This document shows positions 11,749 through 21,732 of a stretch of 64,000 nt of DNA, piece by piece. The notes beneath the pieces are model-generated. The model was not told the DNA's origin. It saw only the letters and a program-made list of their open reading frames with translations, and ran no database searches. This DNA comes from Escallonia rubra (lineage: Eukaryota > Streptophyta > Magnoliopsida > Escalloniales > Escalloniaceae): assembly GCA_033065855.1 (NCBI GenBank), contig JAVXUO010001311.1, positions 186,001-250,000 on the forward strand, given 5' to 3'. Each line of letters begins with the position of its first letter. Position 1 is the stretch's first letter. Both the position numbers and the translations under genes were made by a program.

Positions 11749-11754
11749 AATAAA
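11749..11754 (+). terminator. Likely poly(A) signal of CYP copy 1
   Basis: AATAAA lies 85 bp after the stop codon and is followed by an A-rich tract. Plant poly(A) signals are loose, so the placement is tentative. Confidence 0.4.
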
Positions 11755-11995
11755 AAAAATATTGGAGAATAGAAATCTTGTTACTGATTCTTCCGAAATT
11801 GCGAGCTAGTAAAACTAAACACGATTGACATTATACTTTCTCTGTGAGTATGATTGGTGTTACCTTTTCCATGTCATCGACTGAAATGTCGCATGCTTTA
11901 AATGAAAGTTGCCTTCCGATATAATTTGGTCCACTACTAGTCCAAGTGTAAACATTTGCGATTCAGTACTGTTCTTAATTTAGCTTAGCTCCATT

Positions 11996-12747
11996 TTTTA
12001 AAATCAGTACTAGTTTATTGTAACAGTGCAATTTACATTTGTTTTGTATACGCACTTTTTCTTCTTCGTGGGTAAACATGATTAAAACAAACTAAAGAAG
12101 ACAACAGGCCACACCTAAGGGACTTGACAATTATTCATGGCACTGGAACCCGAATTAAACCACTTACATCAAGATAATAATTACTGAAATTCATCCACAC
12201 GGCAATTCACAGCAGGAAAACCCACCATTAAAAACCATTCGAAGACAACTCCACCTAAGAAGCTTGATCATTCAATCCAGTTGCAGAAGCCAGGATTTCA
12301 AGAAACCACCATCAACAATTCAGCTACTAGCTATGGTCTAAACAGAACCGGACAGTAGCCATCTGCAATGTTAGTCCAGAGTACCAACATAATTGAAAAA
12401 TTCAACTAAACGTTAGCAACTCTTCGAAGCTTAAGTTTAACCGGAGTTCAGCATTGTAATTTGTAAGTGATTATCGTTTTTAAAAAAGAAAAAAAATAGA
12501 ATTATGGATTTAAAAAAAAGGAAGGAAGAGAAGTATAAAATATGTATTAGGGGTAGTATTGTCAGTTATAAAATGCGGTATTGCCACATTAGCAAAAAAA
12601 TGTTAGTTAGGGTCACGGGAACCTAATGGTGGTCATATGTGATACAAAATTTTCACATTTTGGATACGAGTGCAAATTTTTAAAATTTATGTCTTTGACT
12701 GTAATTTACCTCTAAATTGAGGAATATAAATAATATTATCCCTAACG
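11996..12747. other. Spacer between segmental duplication units, no gene seen
   Basis: Single-copy within the window. AT-rich sequence with no convincing ORF. It marks the junction between the end of unit A and the start of unit B. Confidence 0.5.
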
Positions 12748-15700
12748 GTAAAGTCGATATGGAGAAATGAGACTCGAGTTTTTGAGAAGAGGACAAAAAA
12801 AAAAAAAAGCTATATGTAGTTGCATATCTTCCCTACTAGACATGAATATTTAAACTTCGACGACATTTGTCGGAGTAATCGCATACTTAAGTCACCGAGT
12901 TCTAAAGTGCGTTATTTTCACTCCCGCTATTTCATTCTCCCGTTTTAGCTCTCAAATCGATCTATTTTAGCTAATCAGTTACTTAAAATGTAAATATGTT
13001 TACACTGTAATATGTTCGTATTTGGATGTTTTATCATACTACACACCCCTACATTTTCAAGATCTCCTTTTGTTTTCTTATTTGGCAAATAGAGATACTT
13101 GAAGGCGCAAGTACTTTCCAACGGAGGCAAGAAGATTTTTGCTATATTTTGACATAATTTCGAAGGTTATTGTTCTACGTACTTATGGAGAAAATCTTGA
13201 CCATCACAGGATATATATGACGCGGTATAATGGAAGGGTGGAATCTAACAAGATCGAGGAATTTGGTGTCAAGTAATTATTATAATCTCAACTTATTCGT
13301 TAATTACACCACGTCATATCTATTAATTCACTGTCCGTTCTAGTTTTTTCTTCATGATGTTGCCATGGCTTAAAGTGAAGGGTGCCACAAGGTGGTTCAC
13401 ATTTTTCTTCTTTAATTTAAACTACTCGACTGAGTACAGAGAACCAATATTGTGGGATAGATGCACATCTCCGAAGTAAGAGTGCCATTTCCTTTTAGAG
13501 CAAAGAAGCTTAATTTTCATGTGGCTTTTCTCAAGATATAAACGTGTCCAAGTTGCAGCCATTTACTACTTAGAACAAGCACTATATCTGCAGAAGATAG
13601 GATTTTGTTGCGAGTGCATCTTTACCAGAAAGGCATATATATGAATTCAGTAAAACACAGTGTGACCCCCATGCATTTCTTCTTTTTACGTGATAAAGAA
13701 ACAATACTTGCACAAGTAAGAAACATGAGGGATGGGGCGACATTGTCGAAATGTAAACTGGAGTTAACCAAAAGTAGGCGGCTTATTTTCTTTCTGACTT
13801 AATCAATTAAGCTTGGCTAGAGTTTGGTTGTTTTGATTGTTTCTCATGATGTCAACGTGGGTTCGATTTCGTACGGAAGCAAATTTCCATTATATTATAC
13901 CAAGTTGGGCAAGACAGATATGAGGCATCTTTTTATGCCAATGGGGGTTTAAGATTTTCGATTATAAGTGTTGAAGTAAACAACTCAAGTTGAGCTAGTC
14001 CCGTATTATAAGTGTTGAAGCTTTTCTATTATAAGCTTATCGATCAAGTCGGCTTCGTCTTGTACATGTGGGCAGGCTGTTAGCCGGTTACTTTATCTAT
14101 CACAACAAAATAGGAAGACAGTCATATTTAATTTAAAGCCTTACCACTTGATAAAAGTCACCATTTAATAGGAGTCTAAGCTTATTGGCTTTTCATGGCA
14201 TTTTACAAAGCCGAGGGAAGTTTGCATGAAACGTTAAAATAACGCCTGAAGTCCTTATGCTCATGAGAGTAAGCAGTCAAAGCATCTACGCACAACAGTG
14301 CTCATTTTTCTGAAGATATAGTTGCAAGAAATTCGAGTCCTGGATAAGAAAAGAATCTCTCTGATTGTATATCTCAAATTCGAGGGAGTGTATCAACTTT
14401 TTATAGAACATTGCTTACCAACTGAAAGTCACTGATTGACTCTAGTACGGAGTAATTTATATTAAAGGTGAACTGTAGCAAGGATGTCTGAGCCAGGGTT
14501 CGCAACTGAATGGACAAACAATTATTTGATCAATAGCTTATTTGCAGTGAAAAGGAAGCGGTGGTTGTAGAGGTGGGGGGAACCGAAAAACAACGACAAT
14601 CCTATCTGACGTCAACACTACATGCATCTGGTCAAACACGTCGAAATGTCAAAAGATTTACGATCGTCGTAATAATTTATTTGCTACCTAATTCGATCTC
14701 CCCACATTTGGTGTCACTTCTCTATTTACTACTAAATTCTAAAAGTTTATTTGCTTACCATTTTGGAATTTGTAACTTTTACAACAAGCTTAATTATCAG
14801 CCAATAGAAAAACCTAGAAGTGTCATTTATTTGATCAGCATAAAAACTCTAAGGCATAGTGCATAATAGGCGCAAACGCTCAGGTCTACATGATGTCTAA
14901 TCCCGTAACTTGAGATTAATAATATGATAGTATTTAGTATAATGTAGTGCATGACCATTAAAAGCACCCAAGAAATGAAGAAAGGGAACTGCGAAACTTT
15001 TGAACACAGAGGTATGACAAACGAGTAAAACTGCCTGCAAGGTGTGTAACATAGACATTGTAAGTTAAAAGGGGGAGACTATTATCTTTGACTTCTAACT
15101 TTTTTAATTTTATTTTGACCAAGAAACCTAAGAATCAACATAATCTACCTAACCATAAAAGCATGCTAGCATGGGAAAAAGGGTGGTCGGATTCACATAA
15201 AATTATTCTAATCTAGCGTACTAATCAGAGGACTTGGCAACTAAACCTTGAGACTCAAATAAAGTCTCACTCTAGTATCGTTTGTATAGAAAAAATAGAA
15301 CTTTAATTTAGGATTAAAACATAAGAAGTTTCAAAGTCGGGAAATATAGACGTAGAATATATATTTTATGATTTTGGACAATTAACTCTGACTACACAGA
15401 ATTATTAATGTAATTGATGTGATTGTAAGAGATGGTAAAGGAGACAAAAAATTATTTTGTCCTTAGTGATAGGAAGCATTCGTCCTTGACCACCTAATAG
15501 TTTCAATGGAAGAAGGAGTAAATATGCACTTAGGATTCAATTTGACCAACAAGGTTTAAACGAGTAGGTCTAGAACCCAAGAGTTATTAACTCTTGAACC
15601 AAACTTAATTTTTTGATTATGTTTTCTGAGTTGACATCGTTGGACTAGCATTGGCAACCAAAACAAAATGATCTTTTTGTTTACCTAGAAAACAACTAAG

Positions 15701-15898
15701 CTAATCCCAACGATTACTTGTCCCTTCATAAGCATAAGCTTAAGCGCATGAATGAATTTTGGCTGCAATCGGGTTGTAACAAGAATCCAAAACCTCAGAA
15801 AACATGATCAGTAGAAATGCTTAATATATTTTAATTGATATTGCTAAAAGAGTGCTGCTGAAAATTGTAGCCAAAGATCTGTGCAAAAAAGTTAGAAA

Positions 15899-16137
15899 AA
15901 ATTTTGGCTACTATCCCGGTTGGTTGGAGGAATCTTCCTCCTACCCCTATATAATTGACGACAACCAATCGTCTCTAAATGTTTCTAGTGATTTTTATTT
16001 AGTGATGCTAAAAAAATGCCGTTAATAATTATCGTTGAATGTGTTAGAAGAAAAATCACTAGAAACATTTAGCGACTATTAATTGTCACCACACGGAATT
16101 GTAGGAAGATTCCTTCAACTCGAGTATGAGCCAAAAA
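15899..16137. mobile_element. Foldback MITE, nested within the older MITE
   Basis: It runs from AATTTTGGCTACTATCCCGG to GAGCCAAAAAAAATT. Inner motifs AATCTTCCTCC and GGAAGATTCC, and TAAATGTTTCTAGTGA and TCACTAGAAACATTTA, are inverted partners, so nearly the whole element could form one hairpin. Exact target duplications could not be fixed because the flanks are A-rich. Confidence 0.75.
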
Positions 16138-16202
16138 AAATTTAAAAACATTTAACGACAATTAATTGTCACAATACACGGGGTTGGAGTAGAGGTGTCA
16201 TT

Positions 16203-16440
16203 TGGGCCGGGCGGCCCGCGGGCCGGCCCGTTTTGGCCCGGGCTGGCCCGGCCCTGGTTAATGAACAGTAGAAGCCCGAAAAAGGGGGCCTGGGGCCTGG
16301 GCCTGGACCAGGCCGAAAAATCCAGCAGAAATGGCCCGGCCCGGCCCGGCCCGATTTGGCCCGGGTTTGGCCCGGCCCGGGTGGCCCGGTTTGGCCCGGG
16401 CTTTTTGGCCCGGCGGCTGGCCCGGTTTTGGCCCTTTTTT
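16203..16440. repeat. GGCCCGG subterminal repeat array, left end of the hAT
   Basis: GGCCCGG, GGCCCGGG and their complements recur many times in both orientations in about 240 bp; the right-end array is at 19,577-19,720. The runs of Gly, Pro, Ala and Arg in open frames here are by-products of the repeat. GC and CpG content is far above the surrounding DNA, so this is a likely methylation target. Confidence 0.9.
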
Positions 16441-16970
16441 GGCCCCACTTTTTTTTGAAAATCTAGCTTTTCCCCCCCTTTCTTCCACCCCTTTTCCAAA
16501 ATTCCACTTTTACCCCCCCAACAGCTATATAACGGCTAGTTTGGGGGGTATTTTAGTCTAACCAATATTTTTCACTCCTTTACACTTTTACCCTCCCCAA
16601 CAACTATAAACGGATAGTTTGTAGGGGTATTTTGGTCTTTTGTGAAGATTCTAAAATCTATAAATTCACACCATTTCTCTCTAATTTTTCACACCAATCT
16701 TCTTACTCTCTTCTTACTCTCACAACAAGCTTTGCAACTATTTTCCTCTCCAATTACTACTCTTGCTAATTACTACTAATTAGTATTCTTGTTATTTACT
16801 AATTGCAAATTTCTCTCTACTCTTGCTAATTACTACACTAGTCTTGCTAATTTTTTTTTTAATTACTAACTCTCTAATATTTGTTACTCATTCATTCTTT
16901 TAATTGTTATTTCTTATTACTATTCTTATACTTGTGTATTTAGTTACTCTTACAAAGTTTAGCGTGAAAT

Positions 16971-19253
16971 ATGGCTGGATTATTGAAGAAACTGAAGCGT
17001 GGATCGTCATCACGAAAATCATCATCATCATCATCGCAAGCACCACCACCAGCACAAGCGCCAGCGCCACGGCCAGCACAAACACCAGTCCAAGCACCAA
17101 CACAACCATTCGTTCCTGGACGAATGAGTACGGGCTGTATGATAGATACCCAAGCCAATTGGGAGTTCAATCAAAACATTCCAGATTTTACATACACGCC
17201 TGATGAAGACCCCCCGCATTATAGTCAAGGACGCAGCTCGGTTGGCGAAGCTACTACTCCGTGGCCTAATCTCAACCCTACCTCCAGTCATGATGAAGAA
17301 GGGCCGAGCAATGCCTCCGGTAACGTTCCAGACGTCCAAAGGGGGAAAAAAAAGAAAGCCGAGTGTTGGAATCATTTCGACGAAGTTACGGTGGACGGCA
17401 TCCGAAAAGCTCGATGTAAGTACTGTCTTAAATTATTTTCGGCTGGTAGTGGTAATGGACATCTTAACAGGCATTACCCTCAGTGTGCACCTCGACAAGG
17501 CCACGTCGAACCTACCCAAACCCAGTTATCTTTTGACGGTAGGTTATTTGTCTATGATCAGCGAGAGCAAAGAGACGGTCTCGCTAAATTTGTTATTCAC
17601 GATGAACAACCCTTTTCTTTTGCCGATAATCCAAGGCACTCTAGATATATGAACTCCTACGTTCAACCTTTGTACAAAAAGGTTCATAGAAACACAACGA
17701 GGTCCGATGCACTCCGACAGTACAAGGCTGCCAAAGCACGCCTTATCGATTATTTCGATAAATTTGACGGTAAAGTTAGTCTTACTTCTGATATTTGGCA
17801 ATCTCCTTATACTTTTGTTAGTTATTCTTGTGTGACCGCTCATTGGATTGATGCAGATTGGGTTATGCACAAGAGAATCATCGCTTTCGAGCACTTCCCT
17901 TATCCGCACGATGGAATGAATATTGCTACTCTTATATTAAAAGCATGCACAACATTTAAAATTCTTAATAAGATTATGAGTGTTAGTTTTGATAATGCTT
18001 CTAACAATAAAGTTGTTGTTGCAGCTTTAAAGGAGACGCTTCAACCTGTACTTCAGGGTGAATTATTTCATGTTCGCTGTGTTTGCCACATTATTAATTT
18101 AATTGTTCAAGATGGTTTAGCTGCTGCAGGAGATATTCTTCAGAAAATGAGGGGTATGACAGCGTATGTCAATAGCTCGAGTCCGAGAACACAACAATTT
18201 AAAGCGTTGTGTGTTCAATATAATATGCCTCGCAGGAGAGCAGTTACAGATGTGGTCCACAGGTGGAACTCTACGTACCACATGCTTTTACACATTCTGG
18301 CATACCGAGAAGTCTATACGCATTTTCTACTAACCCAGTTCCCAGCCGGCTTGCCAACTCAAGAGGAATGGCAGATGGCCACATACCTAGCTGAATTTTT
18401 GGAGGTATTCTACACGTCTACCAATTTATTATCTGGTACGTACTATCCCACCTCTCCTCTCGCTTTAATAGAAATTCTGAATAGGGACATAATTCTGACA
18501 AAATAGAGATATATAGGACCCTTTAGGGAAATAGTACAAGTGATGGATCAAAAATTCAATAAATATTGGCGTAAACTGCCTGCTATTTTTACTGTGGCTA
18601 CTTGTTTAGATCCTAGGTTAAAGTTGCATGGCGTGAACGCCTCGATACAAGAGATATCGAAATTAATGCACTACACAGCAGAGGACACAACCTTGCTCAC
18701 AGCAAAAGTGAGCGGGAGGTTTGAGGACTTGTTCAACCTCTATCGTAATTCTGCTGACATGCGCGGCCGAGCTACATCATCATCAACTGCTGAGAGGTAT
18801 TATGCGCCATACCTTCAAGGCTTTGAACATCTAGTAGCAAGACAACTACCAGGTGAAGGTACTTCTAATTCGGGAGGTTCGTATAATTTTTCCTCTTTTA
18901 ATGAGATTGGTGTATATGCAAATACTGATCATTATTCTGATTTATCAAGGCAAGAACAGGTTAATTTTGACTTGTTAAATTTTTGGAAACAAAATCAAAA
19001 CATGTATAAAACTTTATCTCAAATTGCACGAGTATACTGCCAGTGCAAGCCTCCACGGTTGCTTCAGAGTCGGCATTTTCAGCAAGCGGGAGGGTTTTGG
19101 ATGACAGGAGGAGTCGTCTTAACCCCGAGTCGCTCGAGCTATGTGTATGTTGGAAGGATTATCTTGATGCGAAATACCGCGAGCAAGATAAACCGATTGA
19201 TGATAGGAAGAGCAGTGACTCGGATATTGAAGCACTTCCGGATGATTAGGTAA
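16971..19253 (+). pseudogene. hAT transposase (BED finger, RNase-H-like core, dimerisation region), broken
   Basis: The reading frame opens at 16,971 with a Ser/Pro/Ala-rich head. A BED-type zinc finger follows (about residues 131-175, with CKYC and a later H...H...C). The catalytic core includes the Asp-bearing SDIWQS (about 272) and FDNASNN (about 339) motifs and a CHIINLIVQDG stretch. The frame is interrupted by one in-frame TAG at 18,504-18,506, inside the usual LTK-Y/R-GPF region, then continues in the same frame from 18,507. A one-base loss near 19,031-19,034 moves the C-terminal dimerisation signature (VASESAFSASGR, DDRRSRL) into another frame. With both lesions it should not make full-length transposase, although the ends look mobilisable. 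Close relatives are the RICESLEEPER or Tam3-like domesticated and active plant hATs. Confidence 0.9.
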
Positions 19254-20645
19254 TTTGTTTTTATTTTCCTCTTTTCATCCTTTTGGTTGACGCTGCAGAT
19301 TTCTTGATCTTTGATTGCTGATATTTTGGATAGACATACATTATTATTTTGATTGTTAGAGTTTTAAGAATAATTTTTTATCATATAAATAAAAAAAATT
19401 ATTACAAGCAAAAAATTTATATTTTCGTATATATAAAAAAATAGGTAACTTCGCCTGTTTGTTTACAAGCAGCCGGTCCAAGCCCGGATAAAAGGAGGAG
19501 GGCCTATGCACATTTATTATTTTTCTATGTAAATTGTTATGTGTTAAAATTGAATAACATGAGAAGGAAAAAAAACGGGCCTGGGCCCGGCCCACCCCCG
19601 GCCCTAAATATTGGGCTTAGGGCCTGGGCCTGGGCCAGGCCTAGAATTCACTGTGCCAGGCCCGGCCCGGCCCGTTTGCAGGCCCGATTGGCTTGGGCTG
19701 GGCCGGCCCAAGCCCGGCCCTTTGACATCTCTAGGTTGGAGGAAGATTCCTACAACCCGGGTAGAGCCAAAGTTTATTCTTGTCAGAATGCTTAGCAATT
19801 ATAATAGGATCATAAAAGAAGGTAAAAATAGACAATGAGTACAAAAAAATGGCGTGCAAACAATAAAAATAGGTGAGTAAATAGTCTTATCCTAAATAAA
19901 TACAGATCAGTGCTATTTGTCATGCTAATTATGCCACAACAAAAGAAAGGAAGAGGGTATTCAATTCCTCCTCCTAGATGCTAGTTAACCCTTTTTGTTG
20001 CTAATATGCTATCAGTGTTTATTCAAATGAATTTTAGATGACAAAAAAAGGTAAATAACACGCGTAAGAGGGTCAAAAAAAATTAGTAAAATAAAAATAC
20101 TACATTTCTAATGAAGGTTATATAGGTAAAAGTCACAACTTTCTAGTCTAGATCTCTACATAGCGACACTTCACTAAGTGCAATTAATAGCAAATAAAAA
20201 TGTGATGCTAGAAATTATTGCGTGTCAAAATATCAATGGCCTTATATCATAGCGATAATAATTTGTCGCTAAAATGTAAATTGCAGCGGAAAAAGAGTTA
20301 ATGAAAACAAAAGGATGCGAGCACAAGCAAAAGAAAACTTTTTGGTGAAGTGGAGGTGATGAATTGGGCGGACCATTCGGGTGGGCCGCGCGCCGGCTTC
20401 TGAGGAGGATGTGTACTCGTTAGGATTGACAAAGACTCGGACAAAAGTCGAGAAATTAATTCGGAAAAGTAACATGCAGGGAAATGGAATATATATATAC
20501 AAATTTAAAACACAACACCCCCCTCGCCCTCAGCCTATTAACAAATAAAAACTAATCAAAATCAATGTGCATGTTCAAACCTATTCACCCATCCCCACTT
20601 TCTTCTCTAGTCAAACTTTGGCATTCCTGTTCCGCCCTCTTCTTC

Positions 20646-20653
20646 TATAAATA
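20646..20653 (+). promoter_or_regulatory. TATA box of CYP copy 2
   Basis: TATAAATA lies 94 bp upstream of the start codon, in sequence aligned with the copy 1 promoter. The upstream AGTCAAACTTTGGCATTC differs from copy 1 by A to G in the second W-box-like core. Confidence 0.7.
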
Positions 20654-20739
20654 CCCCCCCATTTCTTCATTTCTCATTCCACCAAACGAATTACAAGAGC
20701 TGCTCTCCATCAGAAAGTGCTTTCGAGAGAGAGAGAAAA

Positions 20740-21696
20740 ATGGATTTTCTTCAGTTTTTTGCAGCTCTTGGCTTTGCCATGGCTGTGTTTCTTGTCTTTG
20801 CATTGTGGAAGGTGCTATACTGTTGCTGGATTTTACCTAATAGGGTGTACAGGAAGCTTGTGAGGAACGGATTTAGCGGTCCGACTCCGAGTTTTCCTTT
20901 AGGAAATACTAGTGAGATGAGGAAGAAGAAGAATGCTGATGATGCTTCTTCTTCTTCTTCTTCTTCTTCTTCTTCTTCTTTAAGCATCACTCATGACATC
21001 CATTCAACTGTGTTTCCATACTTTTCTCGATGGCAGAAATCATTTGGTAAGTCCTCGTGTCAAATATAGCATCAGACAGTGTGGTTTTAAGAGTGTTAGT
21101 CTTATTAGTTTCGCTGTTCACTAACTGAAGCGTTCCCCAAGATTCTATCATCCCCTTGTTAAACTTTGAGACTTGGTCAAATTTCTGGTATCCGTAGACT
21201 AACCTTCAGTGTCTTTTCTGTCAAGTTTACATGCAAATATATGTTATTGGATGCTAATATTAGTGAACGACGGTGATGAGTGAAACATTACACGCAAGAT
21301 ATCGTAATATAACCTAGGCTCTTACGTGCTTATGACGGGACACTTTTTTCCTGCTTTGCGATTCTGTTCTAATAATTTCCATATGAACGAGATTTGCTTG
21401 ATGAATAAATGGAGTTGCAAATTTTGAGAGATTTTCACCTTTCTTCTTTTTGGGATTGCAGGGAAGGTGTTTATCTACTGGCTAGGCACAGAGCCATTCC
21501 TGTACATTGCTGATCCTGATTTTCTGAAGAAGATGTCGAGCGGAGTTCTGGGCAAGAGTTGGGGGAAGCCAACTGTTTTCAAAAACGACAGGAAACCCAT
21601 GTTTGGTAAGGGTCTGGTCATGGTAGAAGGTGATGACTGGGTTCGTCATAGGCATGCCGTTACCCCAGCATTCTCTCCTGCCAACTTGAAGGTCCG

Positions 21697-21732
<36 letters not shown>

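Larger units (their letters stand above)
3559..11995 (+). repeat. Segmental duplication, unit A (with CYP copy 1)
   Basis: Colinear similarity to 12,748-25,045 begins near ATAAAGTCGAT (3,561; 12,748) and runs through non-coding landmarks. Examples are GGGTGCCACAAGGTGGTTCAC (4,225; 13,379), GAAATGAAGAAAG (5,371; 14,971), CTTCATAAGCATAAGC, the promoter, and the whole gene. It ends just past ATTTGCGATTC (11,956; 25,001), near 11,995. Unit A is shorter because unit B carries a hAT element, extra MITE sequence and an intronic MULE. Unit A in turn has its own MITE (5,665-5,922) and an internal 637-bp duplication. Confidence 0.85.
16190..19733 (+). mobile_element. hAT-superfamily DNA transposon, 3,544 bp, with 8-bp target-site duplication
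   Basis: The 8-bp direct repeat GGTTGGAG flanks it at 16,182-16,189 and 19,734-19,741. Terminal inverted repeats are TAGAGGTGTCATTTGGGC (left) and TAGAGATGTCAAAGGGC (right, reverse complement). Next to both ends are dense GGCCCGG arrays (16,203-16,440 and 19,577-19,720), a known feature of this type of plant hAT and probably transposase-binding sites. One transposase gene lies inside, now broken. The element ends about 900 bp upstream of the TATA box of CYP copy 2. Confidence 0.95.
15755..19775. mobile_element. Older MITE, split by later insertions (host of the nest)
   Basis: A MITE starts at about 15,750 (AATTTTGGCTGCAATCGGGTTG). Its right part is found as TTTAACGACAATTAATTGTCAC (16,148-16,169) and GGTTGGAG up to the hAT element, then continues after it as GAAGATTCCTACAACCCGGGTAGAGCC (about 19,742-19,768). 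Another family member (15,899-16,137) appears to lie between the left and right parts. The two pieces fit as one element once the hAT and one 8-bp target copy are removed. Confidence 0.7.

Noticed and set aside
16195-16561. Overlapping ORFs rich in Gly, Pro, Ala and Arg
   Set aside because: They lie in the GGCCCGG subterminal array of the hAT element and are repeat by-products.
18504-18506. TAG in the hAT transposase as a possible intron or readthrough site
   Set aside because: No plausible splice pair removes it, and a separate frameshift downstream makes decay the simpler reading.
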